NCBI RefSeq assembly: GCF_016595505.1
Contig: NZ_JAENIL010000025.1
Span: forward strand, 45,683 to 109,682
DNA length: 64,000 bases
Source: Pelagicoccus mobilis
Lineage (GTDB): Bacteria; Verrucomicrobiota; Verrucomicrobiia; Opitutales; Opitutaceae
Direction: 5' to 3'
The translations under genes were made by a program, and so were the position numbers. Under the pieces are notes generated by a model. It was not told where the DNA came from. It searched no databases and saw nothing but the letters and a program-made list of their open reading frames with translations. Every line of letters begins with the position of its first letter. The first letter of the stretch is position 1. Shown here piece by piece: positions 1-8,170 of this stretch.

Positions 1-630
1 TTCACCTAAGACACTGAAGTGCAATAAGCTATCAACCAGCTTCTCCGCCTGTTCGGCAAAGGCTTCCACAAACCCCAGATACTCGATCTCCTCCTCATCC
101 GCAGATCGGGCCTGCATCATCTCCTTGAGCAAGCCCGAATAGAGGCTGATCGACTTGACCGGCGACTTCAGGTCGTGCGCCGCCACGTGAGCGAAGCTCT
201 TCAGATTACGCTGAGCTTCCTCCAACTCCATACGCTGCCTCCAGCGCTCCAGTCCGTAACGAACCGCCCTGGCGAGCTGGTCCGCCCCAAACTCCCCTTT
301 GGTCAGGAAGTCGATGGCTCCGACCCGTATAGCGTCTTCTCCGATATCCTCGCCCGAATTCGCCGTGAGCACGATCACCGGATTGGAAGGTCCCCGCACC
401 CTGAAAAAAGTCTCGATCGTCTCCATCCCCTGACTCTCGGGCAAGCCGAGATCGAGCACTACCAGATCGTAGTGCTTCTCGTCCATACGCTCGAAGCTTT
501 CGGCCAGGGAACAGGCCGTATCGATCTCATGGTCGTGCTTAAACGCCTTTCCGAGGGCGACCCTGAAGAAAACCGCATGGTCACGGCTGTCTTCAACAAG
601 CAAGATTCGTATGGGGCGGGGAAACTTCAT
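1..630 (-). CDS. Response regulator receiver fused to HisKA histidine kinase (3' end beyond window)
   Basis: Reading the reverse strand from the ATG at 628-630 gives an open frame of 210 codons to the window edge. Residues about 8-125 form a CheY-like receiver: acidic pair in ILLVEDSRDH, phospho-acceptor Asp in VVLDLGLPES, the Thr of VLTANSG and the Lys of DFLTKGEFG. A coiled linker follows, then a HisKA dimerisation helix with H-box FAHVAAHDLKSPV, so the phosphorylatable His is present. There is no membrane segment, so it is probably a cytosolic relay kinase. The ATPase domain should lie beyond base 1. It sits downstream of two other relay genes on the same strand, separated by about 100 bp, and probably receives or passes phosphate within that set. 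Its input signal is unknown. Confidence 0.85.
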   Translation of the reverse strand, partial: MKFPRPIRILLVEDSRDHAVFFRVALGKAFKHDHEIDTACSLAESFERMDEKHYDLVVLDLGLPESQGMETIETFFRVRGPSNPVIVLTANSGEDIGEDAIRVGAIDFLTKGEFGADQLARAVRYGLERWRQRMELEEAQRNLKSFAHVAAHDLKSPVKSISLYSGLLKEMMQARSADEEEIEYLGFVEAFAEQAEKLVDSLLHFSVLGE

Positions 631-731
631 CGCTAGACCTCCAGTTACACGCAAAATATCTTCCCAGCAAATGGGGCCATCTCTTTAGAAGGTATTTCGC
701 AATTCAGGTCGGAAATATCCAAAAACCGTTA

Positions 732-1877
732 CTAGAGCAGACCCATTGGCAGCTTCAAAGGCAGCTTGAAGGAAAACTGGACGCCCTTGTGAATGTCGTT
801 CTTCAACTCCAAAGAGCAGCCCATGGAATCGAGCATATGACTCGCCACCTGGATGGAGCAAATAGCCTGGCGGTCTTTGGCATTCCAATTGTGCCCCTGC
901 TCCTGCTTGCCACCGCAGAGAGTCGCGAAATCCGAGTTCTCAATGCCACGACCTTCGCATGAGATCGCCAGGTTCAAGTATCCTGACTCCACCGAGGACT
1001 CGATACAGACCGTCTTGTCATCGGCCGAGTAGCTGAGAGCAGCCGAAAGCAGATTCCTCAGAACCGTGCTGATGATCCGCTCGTCGCAATAGGCCTTGAA
1101 ATCGAACACGCCTCGCTGGGCGATATAGATGCCTCTCTCGTCAGCCAACGTAGTCAAGAGACGAACTGCTCGATGCGTGATCGCCGCCACGTCGACCATC
1201 TGCATATTGGGACGAACCGCACCGTGCACGCTGCGCCCCCAATCAAGCATCTCTTTAGTAGCGACCAATGCCTCGCAAGACGTTTGATAAGCCGTATCAA
1301 GCAACTCGATCAGCATCTCCTTGGGCATGTTCTCCGCTTCCTTGAAAGTAGTGGAAAGCAGCTGATTCAGAGCGAAAAGCGGCGTAGCCAAGTCCGTTTC
1401 CAACAGCGACATGAGCCAATCCTTGGAAGCGTTCGCCACCTTGAGAGAATTTTCGCTACGCTTCCGCTCGACCGCGTATTGAGCCATCCGGTCGAAAATT
1501 ACCCCGCAGTCCTTGGTCTTCTGCACGAAGTTCACAGCCCCCGCCTGAATACCACGCTTGTAAACATCAGGGTCCTGATTCCCTGTCACCATAATATAGG
1601 CCGATCCGGGATAGCGCTCCGAAAGCCGCTGGATCACCTCCGAGCCTTCCTCCAAGCCCAAATTATAGTCAACCGCTACGATTTCAAAACGGCCATCCTC
1701 CAGCTTGAGCTCCGCCTCCTCCGAGTTGCGAGCCCATTGAAATTCATAGTCGTTGCTGGTGTTCGCTCCGATCATCACAGAAAGAGATCGGTAGTCGTGA
1801 ATGCTGTCGTCGACGATCAAGACATTCACGGGCGCAGGTACAGATTTGGTCAAAGCGTTGTCAGTGGTAGGATTCAT
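732..1877 (-). CDS. Receiver domain fused to a degenerate (catalytically doubtful) histidine kinase
   Basis: This 381-residue cytosolic protein has an intact N-terminal receiver: acidic pair VDD at 22-24, phospho-acceptor Asp70 in VAVDYNLG, Lys120 in FVQKTKD. Residues 145-375 follow the HisKA/HATPase pattern but key positions are changed. The H-box reads SLLETDLATPL, with Thr161 where the phosphorylated His should be. The N-box reads NLLSAAL, with Ala279 for the Mg-binding Asn. The G1 box reads CEGRGI instead of DxGxG. The receiver may therefore be the only active part, with the kinase fold acting as a dimerisation or partner-binding module. It lies between an Hpt gene upstream and a receiver-kinase gene downstream on the same strand. 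The fold call is firm; loss of activity is inferred. Confidence 0.8.
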   Translation of the reverse strand: MNPTTDNALTKSVPAPVNVLIVDDSIHDYRSLSVMIGANTSNDYEFQWARNSEEAELKLEDGRFEIVAVDYNLGLEEGSEVIQRLSERYPGSAYIMVTGNQDPDVYKRGIQAGAVNFVQKTKDCGVIFDRMAQYAVERKRSENSLKVANASKDWLMSLLETDLATPLFALNQLLSTTFKEAENMPKEMLIELLDTAYQTSCEALVATKEMLDWGRSVHGAVRPNMQMVDVAAITHRAVRLLTTLADERGIYIAQRGVFDFKAYCDERIISTVLRNLLSAALSYSADDKTVCIESSVESGYLNLAISCEGRGIENSDFATLCGGKQEQGHNWNAKDRQAICSIQVASHMLDSMGCSLELKNDIHKGVQFSFKLPLKLPMGLL

Positions 1878-2188
1878 AAAACTTGGTGCTGTATGTGAGA
1901 ACGAGGGGTGAATCGCCTGCTCGCATGGTCAGTGCTACGCAGGCCACGATGGGCTTGGCTGTGACGCCACCCTAGGAATCGGCGCCGGAATACTCCTTAC
2001 GTAGAGTGGGGGCACCTTTTTTCCGCTTATTTCCCCGATTAGCGGACGTTTTAAGCCGTGTAAAAAACACGGGGCTCCTACTCGCTAAAAAAGCGCGAAT
2101 ACCAAGAATTCGTTTACCGATTTTTTACCCCTTCAGTCGGCAAAGTTTGCAGTGAGCGAACAACCTTCGGGAGACGTCCATATTCTCC
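1878..2188. other. Intergenic stretch of 311 bp, no gene seen
   Basis: This gap separates the Hpt gene from the downstream receiver/pseudo-kinase gene. I see no convincing reading frame, tRNA or riboswitch. A small hairpin, CCGTGT/ACACGG at 2056-2072 with an A-rich loop, lacks a proper T-tract on either strand. The stretch probably holds the promoter for the 732-1877 gene. Confidence 0.5.
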
Positions 2189-2557
2189 CTATTTTTCCGC
2201 TAGGAAGTACCCTTCCACCGCCTGAACCGAGGCCCCCACGACTCGAGACAACTCCCCTAGCAGAGCCAGCGCCTCGACCGCTTGCCCATTTTTCAGGTGC
2301 TCCTCGATATCTCTGGCTAGAAACGCGAGGGATTTAAGGTCCGCATTCTGCGCGGAACCTTTGATCGTATGAATCGTGCGCAGAGCTTCCCTCAGGTCGC
2401 CACTCTCAAGCTGCGAACTGAAAAGCCGGTGATTCGTGCGGAGATCCGGCAAACATGCATCCAACACTTCCCGCATCAAATCCCGATCTTCCATGAGGCG
2501 GGACAGTAACAGCTCCGGCACGAAGAGTTCCTGTGACTTGTAAGCGGGCTCAGACAT
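2189..2557 (-). CDS. Hpt-domain phosphotransfer protein
   Basis: This short cytosolic protein of about 122 residues consists almost entirely of an Hpt four-helix domain. The hallmark motif is IHTIKGSAQN, in which the His is the phospho-acceptor and KGS packs beside it. I place the start at the ATG at 2557 (MSEPAYKSQ), because the extra upstream codons up to 2662 run into the ndk terminator and do not look like coding sequence. Hpt proteins shuttle phosphate between receiver domains. Here its likely partners are the two receiver proteins encoded just downstream on the same strand. Confidence 0.8.
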   Translation of the reverse strand: MSEPAYKSQELFVPELLLSRLMEDRDLMREVLDACLPDLRTNHRLFSSQLESGDLREALRTIHTIKGSAQNADLKSLAFLARDIEEHLKNGQAVEALALLGELSRVVGASVQAVEGYFLAEK

Positions 2558-2660
2558 TTGAGGGATTAGGACGAGGAGAGAAGCTGCACTATAGTTGAAT
2601 TCCGCCAAGTCGCCAATCGACGAGGCGAATTCACCCCAATTTCTCGAAAGCTCGGAGCAC

Positions 2661-2690
2661 AAAAAAACCGTCTAGGCAGCCTAGACGGTT
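2661..2690 (-). terminator. Rho-independent terminator of the fabG-acpP-fabF-ndk operon
   Basis: A perfect inverted repeat (AACCGTCTAGGC at 2666-2677 and its complement at 2679-2690) is followed on the reverse strand by a run of seven T (2661-2667). It lies 23 bp past the ndk stop codon, which fits an intrinsic terminator. Confidence 0.88.
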
Positions 2691-2712
2691 CGAAAGTTAA
2701 CTTTCTCTCCCC

Positions 2713-3129
2713 TTAGGAGTAGATTTCGTCGTCTGCGAAAAAGCGCTTCAGCTCCGCGGCCGCCGTATCAGGGCCGTCAGACGCGTGAACCACGTTACGC
2801 ATCATGTCGGTACCGAAATCGCCACGGATAGTACCTGCAGGCGCTTTGGTGGAGTCAGTTGGGCCAAGCAACTCGCGAACACGAGCGATCACGTTTTCGC
2901 CTTCGAGCGCCGCGAAGATCACTGTGCGTGAGCTCATGAACTCCTCAATATCCGGGAAGAACGGAAGATCCGCCACGTGCGCGTAATGCTCGCGCAAAAT
3001 CTCGGAACCGAGCTTGGACATCTTGCAAGCCACGATCTGGAAACCTTCCTTTTCGAAGCGCTGCAGGACTTGTCCCGCTAGGCCCTTCTCCATGCAGTCT
3101 GGTTTCAGGATAATGAATGTCTTTTCCAT
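2713..3129 (-). CDS. ndk: Nucleoside diphosphate kinase
   Basis: The protein has 138 residues, typical for a bacterial NDK. It transfers the gamma phosphate of ATP to nucleoside diphosphates through a phospho-histidine, balancing NTP pools in the cytosol. The N-terminal strand EKTFIILKPDCMEKG and the catalytic signature NVVHASDGPD with the active-site His are both present, as are the Arg and Thr residues of the nucleotide pocket (TIRGDFG). It starts 34 bp after the fabF stop codon and precedes a strong terminator, so it is probably the last gene of the fatty acid synthesis operon. No anomaly is seen. Confidence 0.97.
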   Translation of the reverse strand: MEKTFIILKPDCMEKGLAGQVLQRFEKEGFQIVACKMSKLGSEILREHYAHVADLPFFPDIEEFMSSRTVIFAALEGENVIARVRELLGPTDSTKAPAGTIRGDFGTDMMRNVVHASDGPDTAAAELKRFFADDEIYS

Positions 3130-3163
3130 TTTTAAGAACAGGTTATCTGTAATAAATATTCAA

Positions 3164-4414
3164 CTACAGCGTCTTGAAGATCAGCGATGCGTTTTGGCCA
3201 CCGAAGCCAAGACTGTTACTCATAGTGACGCTTAGCTTCGCTTCACGAGCTTCATTCGGCACGTAGTCCAAATCACAATCTGGATCTGGCGTAGAGAGAT
3301 TGATGGTCGGAGCAACCTTGCCAGCCTGCAGCATCTTGGCGCAAGCAACCGACTCGATACCACCGGCAGCACCCAACAAGTGACCCGTCATAGACTTGGT
3401 CGAGCTCATCATAAGCTTGTTCGCATGGTCTCCGTAGAGGCCACGAACCGCAGCAGTCTCGAACTTGTCGTTGTACGGAGTCGAAGTGCCATGAGCGTTG
3501 ATGTAGTCGATCTGGTCGGAATTGATCTTCGCAGAATTCAACGCGCGCTTCATCGCCGAAATGAGGCCCTTGCCTTCCGGGTGAGGAGCAGTGATGTGAT
3601 TGGCATCACAAGAAGCGCCATAACCAGCGATCTCGCAAATGATATCCGCACCTCTAGCCTTAGCATGCTCGAGCGTCTCCAAAACGAGGATACCAGCGCC
3701 CTCGCCCATCACGAAGCCATCGCGCCCCGCGTCGAAAGGACGACTTGCCCCCTTTGGATCGTCGTTGTTCGTAGACATCGCCTTCATCGAACAGAATCCA
3801 GCGAAAGCGAGAGGCGTGATGGAAGCTTCACTACCGCCGCAAATCATCACATCCGCCTCACCAAGGCGAAGCGTCTTGAGAGCTTCACCAATCGCATGAG
3901 CACCCGTCGCACAAGCGCTCACGATAGAGAAATTAGGTCCCATCGCGCCGTACTCGATCGCGATCACCCCGGAAGCCATGTTGGAGATCAAGGCTGGGAT
4001 CAGGAACGGAGAAACCTTACGCGGGCCACTTTCGAGCAGCTTCTGCGCGTTTTTCTCCATTGTATCCATACCGCCGATACCGGATCCGACAAATACGCCA
4101 ACTCGATCCGGATCTTCCTTTTCGAAATCGATTCCGGAATGGGCAACGGCTTCCTTGGCGGCAGCCATCGTAAATTGCACAAAGCGATCGTTGCGACGGG
4201 CTTCCTTCGGATCCATCGCCACCGTCGGATCAAAATCCCGGATTTGACCGCCTATCTTACAGGTGAACTTCTCCGTATCGAAGGCATCAACGTGGCTAAT
4301 ACCATTTTTGCCCTCCAGCAGGCCATTGAAGAAGCTATCGACATCCATGCCAATAGGGGTGACGGCACCAAGCCCAGTCACGACCACTCTTTGATTATCC
4401 GGCAATTCGCTCAT
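3164..4414 (-). CDS. fabF: 3-oxoacyl-[acyl-carrier-protein] synthase II (KAS II)
   Basis: This is a condensing enzyme of type II fatty acid synthesis, which extends acyl-ACP with malonyl-ACP. The thiolase-fold catalytic triad is complete: nucleophile Cys in VSACATGAHAIG, His in NAHGTSTPYND, and His in KSMTGHLLGAAGG. A Gly-rich C-terminal NSLGFGGQNAS motif is also present. Length is 416 residues, usual for FabF. I chose the ATG at 4414 (MSELPDNQRVVVTG) because the family begins a few residues before VVVTGLG; the longer frame to 4465 runs towards acpP without a conserved start. Gene order fabG-acpP-fabF is the common bacterial arrangement. Confidence 0.97.
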   Translation of the reverse strand: MSELPDNQRVVVTGLGAVTPIGMDVDSFFNGLLEGKNGISHVDAFDTEKFTCKIGGQIRDFDPTVAMDPKEARRNDRFVQFTMAAAKEAVAHSGIDFEKEDPDRVGVFVGSGIGGMDTMEKNAQKLLESGPRKVSPFLIPALISNMASGVIAIEYGAMGPNFSIVSACATGAHAIGEALKTLRLGEADVMICGGSEASITPLAFAGFCSMKAMSTNNDDPKGASRPFDAGRDGFVMGEGAGILVLETLEHAKARGADIICEIAGYGASCDANHITAPHPEGKGLISAMKRALNSAKINSDQIDYINAHGTSTPYNDKFETAAVRGLYGDHANKLMMSSTKSMTGHLLGAAGGIESVACAKMLQAGKVAPTINLSTPDPDCDLDYVPNEAREAKLSVTMSNSLGFGGQNASLIFKTL

Positions 4415-4507
4415 AGAATACTGAGGTTGTAGTACGAAAAAGCCGCTTGAAGCAAAGACTTCCAAGCGACTCTTGTCGAAAAATGTTCTTTTGCGGTGAG
4501 GTCGCTC

Positions 4508-4768
4508 TTAGGCGCCAGCCTTTTCGTTGATGTACTTGATTACATCACCGACAGTCTGAAGCTTTTCAGCGTCGGACTCAGGAATTTCACCGTTGATCTC
4601 ATCCTTGAACTCTTCTTCGAAGGCCATGATGAGCTCGACTGTATCGAGGGAATCTGCACCCAAGTCGTCGAGGAAGGACGCGCCTGGAGTGATCTGCTCT
4701 TCGTTAACGTTGAGCTGGTTTACGATGATCTCGGATACCCGTTGTTCGATTGTTTTTTCGTCAGCCAT
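4508..4768 (-). CDS. acpP: Acyl carrier protein
   Basis: This small acidic protein of 86 residues carries growing acyl chains on a 4'-phosphopantetheine arm. The arm attaches to Ser40 in the signature [12 protein letters not shown]. Helix I ([12 protein letters not shown]) and the final helix ([12 protein letters not shown]) match the four-helix ACP fold. Compared with the usual FEEEF-x-x-EIPDEDAEK segment, the stretch after the second helix ([18 protein letters not shown]) appears about four residues longer. It lies between fabG and fabF, with short gaps on both sides, and is presumably co-transcribed with them. Confidence 0.97.
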   Translation of the reverse strand: MADEKTIEQRVSEIIVNQLNVNEEQITPGASFLDDLGADSLDTVELIMAFEEEFKDEINGEIPESDAEKLQTVGDVIKYINEKAGA

Positions 4769-4805
4769 GATCGGTCAAAAAATAAGTGATAAAGGTCACG
4801 AGGGA

Positions 4806-5552
4806 TCACATCGCCATGCCGCCGTCAACGGTAAAAACTTGGCCCGTGATATAATTGGCCTCCTCCGACGCTAAGTACGTAACCATGTTAGCGATATCGC
4901 TCACTTCGCCCATGCGTTTGAGCGGGATTTGAGGCAGAATCATATCGAGCGCCGCGTCAGCCAACTTGGAAGTCATATCCGTCTGGATGAAGCCGGGAGC
5001 AACCGCGTTCACCGTCACGCTGCGAGACGCGAGCTCGCGAGCCAAACTCTTGGTAAAGCCGATCATACCCGCCTTGGCTGCTGAATAGTTTGTCTGCCCC
5101 GCGTTGCCCATGATGCCGGAAACCGAAGTGATGTTGATCACGCGGCCGAAGCGCTTGCGGGTCATCGGACGTGCCAGGCCCTTCACCCAGTAGAAGACGC
5201 TGTTGAGGTTGGTCTCGATCACGCTTTCCCAGTCCTCTTCGGACATGCGGAAAAGCAGGTTGTCACGGGTGATGCCGGCATTGTTTACCAAGATATCGAT
5301 GTTGCCGAACTCGGCGAGCAACTCCTCGCTAGCCTTTGCTACGGCCGCCTTGTCCCCTACGTCCACCGCCTTGGCAACCGCCTTGCCGCCCGAGGCGTTG
5401 ATCGCTTCCGCAGCCGCGCCGCAGGACGATTCGGATTGAGAAACGCAGATAACGGTAACGCCTTCCGCGGCGAGAGATTCAGCGATAGCACGGCCGATAC
5501 CGCGACCAGCGCCTGTTACGAGGGCTACTTTATTGTCGAAAGTGAGTTTCAT
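4806..5552 (-). CDS. fabG: 3-oxoacyl-[acyl-carrier-protein] reductase
   Basis: This short-chain dehydrogenase reduces beta-ketoacyl-ACP with NADPH. It has the Rossmann motif TGAGRGIGRA, the NNAGITRDNLLFRM segment, and the Ser-Tyr-Lys catalytic set in SVSGIMGNAG with YSAAK. The C-terminal YITGQVFTVDGGMAM is typical of FabG. I start it at the ATG at 5552 (MKLTFDNKVALVTG), giving 248 residues; the longer frame to 5726 adds 58 residues with no family match. It is the first gene of the fabG-acpP-fabF-ndk unit. The divergent pseudouridine synthase gene begins at 5725, so the promoters of both units must lie in 5553-5724. Confidence 0.96.
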   Translation of the reverse strand: MKLTFDNKVALVTGAGRGIGRAIAESLAAEGVTVICVSQSESSCGAAAEAINASGGKAVAKAVDVGDKAAVAKASEELLAEFGNIDILVNNAGITRDNLLFRMSEEDWESVIETNLNSVFYWVKGLARPMTRKRFGRVINITSVSGIMGNAGQTNYSAAKAGMIGFTKSLARELASRSVTVNAVAPGFIQTDMTSKLADAALDMILPQIPLKRMGEVSDIANMVTYLASEEANYITGQVFTVDGGMAM

Positions 5553-5724
5553 GAATAGGAAGGGTTGCGGATTTTTGGCCCGTGCCGCACGGTCGGACGC
5601 CAAGAAAAAGAGAAGAACTAGGGCTCGCCCGCCGCTTGGCAACGAAAGTTTTGCCGAAAGGCCTTTCAGACAGTGAAGAAACATTGCCACAAGCGATTTC
5701 CACTGCACGATCTGCCCTTTTTCC

Positions 5725-6474
5725 ATGGACTCGCCACAACCGATTAGAACTCAAAAGCTCCTTGCCGACGCCGGGCTCTGCTCCCGCCGCGTCGCTGAAG
5801 AGTACATCAAGAACGGCGAGGTTACCATCAACGGCAAAACCGCCGAGCTAGGATCCAAGGTGCAACCGGGCGTCGACGACGTCCGACTCAACGGCCGGCG
5901 CGTCAAGGCCGTCAAAAGCCAACAGCTCGTCATCGCCCTCAACAAGCCCAAGGGCTACATCTGCAGCAACGACGACCCGCACAATGAACGCACCGTCTTT
6001 GATTTGCTCCCCAAGGAATTCGCCCAGGAACGCCTTTTCTGCGCCGGTCGCCTCGACAAAGAAAGCGAAGGCCTGCTCATCCTCACCAACGACGGGGATC
6101 TCGCCAACCGGCTCATGCACCCGTCCAACCTGGTAACGAAACGCTACCGCGTCACCCTCAAGCAACCCTACCCTCGCGCCAAGTTGTTCCGCCTGGTTCG
6201 CGGCGTCACTTTCGAGGGAGAGAAACTAAAGGTGGAAAAAGCGGTCTTTGCTGGTGACAGAAACAAAGACGAGTCTGCGGAACTCGACCTCGCTATGCAT
6301 CACGGCAAAAAACGCGAAATCCGCAGACTCTTCCAAGCCCTCCACTACGACGTGAAAAAACTCAAACGGTATCAGATCGGCAAATACAGCATAAAAGGCA
6401 TGCCCAAAGGAGCGGGCATCCCCCTCAACTCAAGGGAAGTCGGTCTGCTCTTCAAAGCCGACACAGAACTCTAA
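5725..6474 (+). CDS. rluB: RsuA/RluB/RluE-family rRNA pseudouridine synthase
   Basis: The 249-residue protein starts with an S4 RNA-binding domain (about residues 8-65, RTQKLLADAGLCSRRVAEEY). A catalytic core follows, with the pseudouridine synthase motif GRLDKESEGLLILTNDG containing the catalytic Asp. NKPKGYICS and the C-terminal KREIRRLFQALHYDV are also standard for the RsuA/RluB branch. It isomerises a specific uridine in ribosomal RNA. Whether the target is in 23S (RluB) or 16S (RsuA) cannot be decided from the sequence by eye, so the symbol is tentative. It is transcribed divergently from fabG and followed at 16 bp by a gene for a secreted protein. Confidence 0.9.
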   Translation: MDSPQPIRTQKLLADAGLCSRRVAEEYIKNGEVTINGKTAELGSKVQPGVDDVRLNGRRVKAVKSQQLVIALNKPKGYICSNDDPHNERTVFDLLPKEFAQERLFCAGRLDKESEGLLILTNDGDLANRLMHPSNLVTKRYRVTLKQPYPRAKLFRLVRGVTFEGEKLKVEKAVFAGDRNKDESAELDLAMHHGKKREIRRLFQALHYDVKKLKRYQIGKYSIKGMPKGAGIPLNSREVGLLFKADTEL

Positions 6475-6489
6475 TCCAATTTCGATACA

Positions 6490-7218
6490 ATGAAGCTACT
6501 GACCGCACTCTTATCCACCGCAATCGCAACTCTTTCGCTCTCGGCAAGCTCCATCCCCGTCCACCTCGATCCCGACGCTGAAACGCCCGTGATCGGCGCG
6601 CTCGAAGCCGTCTCGCTTGCCGTCCCCGCAGAATGGCCCAAAGGCCGCGAGAGCGTCGAAGGCTGGCAGCCCGTCTACTACCGCGGCGTCTTCGAGGTGT
6701 ATGTAAACAACAACGACATCAGCAAAGATCTCACCGCCAAGCCAGGCAGCCCCTATTTCCTTAGCGCAGAAAAGGACTCTCCTACCCTCGCCATAGCCAC
6801 CGACAAGGACAAGGTCGACGTACTCAGTGTCGACACCTGGTTCTGCAAGATGCAGCTCGAAACAATCGTGCTCGGCTATATCCAAGACACATCCGTCGCC
6901 GCAGACAGCATCGTGACAAGCCTCGCTGAAACGCCCACCGTGAGCACTCCAAGCGCGTCCACCGCCCAAGCGATTACCGAACTTGTGGGTCGTTTGGAAA
7001 AGACAGGCCTTCCAGGCAAGAAACGCACCGGAACCGCATACAAGCTCATCTCGGGAGACGGCAAAACACTGGCGTTCCTCGAAACGGCGGACATCCCTGA
7101 CCGCATTCAACTGGGCGATCTGATTAAACTGCAAGTCCGCGTATCCGGATATCTGAAGCAAGGCGAGAACGAGACCGACGTCATTCTCCGAGCCAAAACC
7201 ATCAAAAAGGCCCAATAA
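6490..7218 (+). CDS. Secreted or periplasmic protein of unknown function
   Basis: I do not recognise a named family. The 242-residue product begins with a clear signal peptide ([20 protein letters not shown]). The mature N-terminal half has alternating hydrophobic strands and two Trp-Tyr-rich segments ([16 protein letters not shown]). A low-complexity Ser/Thr/Ala linker at about 140-165 separates it from a C-terminal module (about 180-240, [16 protein letters not shown]...[14 protein letters not shown]) that looks like an all-beta, OB- or SH3-like fold. It follows the pseudouridine synthase gene by 16 bp and precedes folD by about 40 bp, so it may be co-transcribed, but context does not point to a function. 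Confidence 0.75.
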   Translation: MKLLTALLSTAIATLSLSASSIPVHLDPDAETPVIGALEAVSLAVPAEWPKGRESVEGWQPVYYRGVFEVYVNNNDISKDLTAKPGSPYFLSAEKDSPTLAIATDKDKVDVLSVDTWFCKMQLETIVLGYIQDTSVAADSIVTSLAETPTVSTPSASTAQAITELVGRLEKTGLPGKKRTGTAYKLISGDGKTLAFLETADIPDRIQLGDLIKLQVRVSGYLKQGENETDVILRAKTIKKAQ

Positions 7219-7259
7219 ATATCTCCACCCGAAACCCTCACTTCCCGCTAAAAGCTCTC

Positions 7260-8135
7260 ATGAAACTCATCGACGGAAAGCAAATCTCCAAAGATATCGT
7301 CTCAGAACTGACCGAGGAGGTCTCTAAAATCGAAGGCGAAAAGCCGTGCATCGCCTTCATCCGAGTCGGTGAAGACCCGGCCTCTGTTTCCTACGTCCGT
7401 CAAAAGAACCGCACTGCGGAAAAGATCGGCATCAAGCCTCTGCTCTTCGAGATGCCCGAAACAATAACGCAGGACGAGCTCTTCGCCAAGGTCGACGAAC
7501 TAAACGCAGACTCCTCCGTTCACGGCATTCTCATCCAATCTCCCCTGCCTAACGGACTCGACGAACAAGCCGCATTCAACCGCATCGATCCAAGCAAGGA
7601 CGTCGACGGCTTCCATGTGCAAAACGCAGGTCGAATCGTGCAGGAAGATCCCGAAGGCTTCGCATCCTGCACCCCTGCCGGCATCATCGAAATCTGCCAA
7701 CGCGAAGGGATTTCACTCGAAGGTAAGCATGTCGTCGTGATCGGCCGCAGCCTCATCGTCGGCAAGACCTTCGCCCTACTCGCCATGCAAAAAGGCTCAC
7801 ATGCGAACGCCACAGTCACCGTTTGCCACTCGCGTACCAAAAACCTACCAGAGGTCGTGAGCCAAGGAGATGTAGTGGTCGCAGCGATCGGGCGAGCCAA
7901 CTTCGTAACCGCTGACATGGTCAAGGAAGGAGCCGTCGTCATCGACGTTGGCATCAACCGAGTGGAGGACGCGTCCAAGAAGTCTGGCTACCGACTCGTC
8001 GGAGATGTCGATTTCGCCGCGGTAGAACCCAAGGCTTCGCGCATTACCCCAGTGCCCGGAGGCGTTGGTCCAATGACTGTCGCGATGCTGATGAAAAACA
8101 CTTTCAAAGCCCACCAACTTCAGTCAGCCTCCTAG
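7260..8135 (+). CDS. folD: Bifunctional methylenetetrahydrofolate dehydrogenase / methenyltetrahydrofolate cyclohydrolase
   Basis: FolD interconverts 5,10-methylene- and 10-formyl-tetrahydrofolate with NADP in one-carbon metabolism. The 291-residue protein has the substrate-site motif [15 protein letters not shown] with the catalytic Lys, the [11 protein letters not shown] and KDVDGFH signatures, and the CTPAGIIEI loop. Its Rossmann dinucleotide site is [12 protein letters not shown], and it ends with the conserved [18 protein letters not shown]. Length is normal. It lies in a run of forward genes, 36 bp before a soluble sensor kinase gene. No defect is visible. Confidence 0.97.
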   Translation: MKLIDGKQISKDIVSELTEEVSKIEGEKPCIAFIRVGEDPASVSYVRQKNRTAEKIGIKPLLFEMPETITQDELFAKVDELNADSSVHGILIQSPLPNGLDEQAAFNRIDPSKDVDGFHVQNAGRIVQEDPEGFASCTPAGIIEICQREGISLEGKHVVVIGRSLIVGKTFALLAMQKGSHANATVTVCHSRTKNLPEVVSQGDVVVAAIGRANFVTADMVKEGAVVIDVGINRVEDASKKSGYRLVGDVDFAAVEPKASRITPVPGGVGPMTVAMLMKNTFKAHQLQSAS

Positions 8136-8170
8136 ATCATCCACTCTAATTGCTAATTTCCGCTTCCTGA

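Noticed and set aside
2056..2072. Possible terminator hairpin CCGTGT/ACACGG
   Set aside because: The stem is short, the A/T tract is the loop instead of a tail, and no T run follows on either strand.
3380..4432. Forward reading frame of 350 codons opposite fabF
   Set aside because: Antisense to an unambiguous fabF; composition (Arg, His, Ser) is that of a shadow frame.
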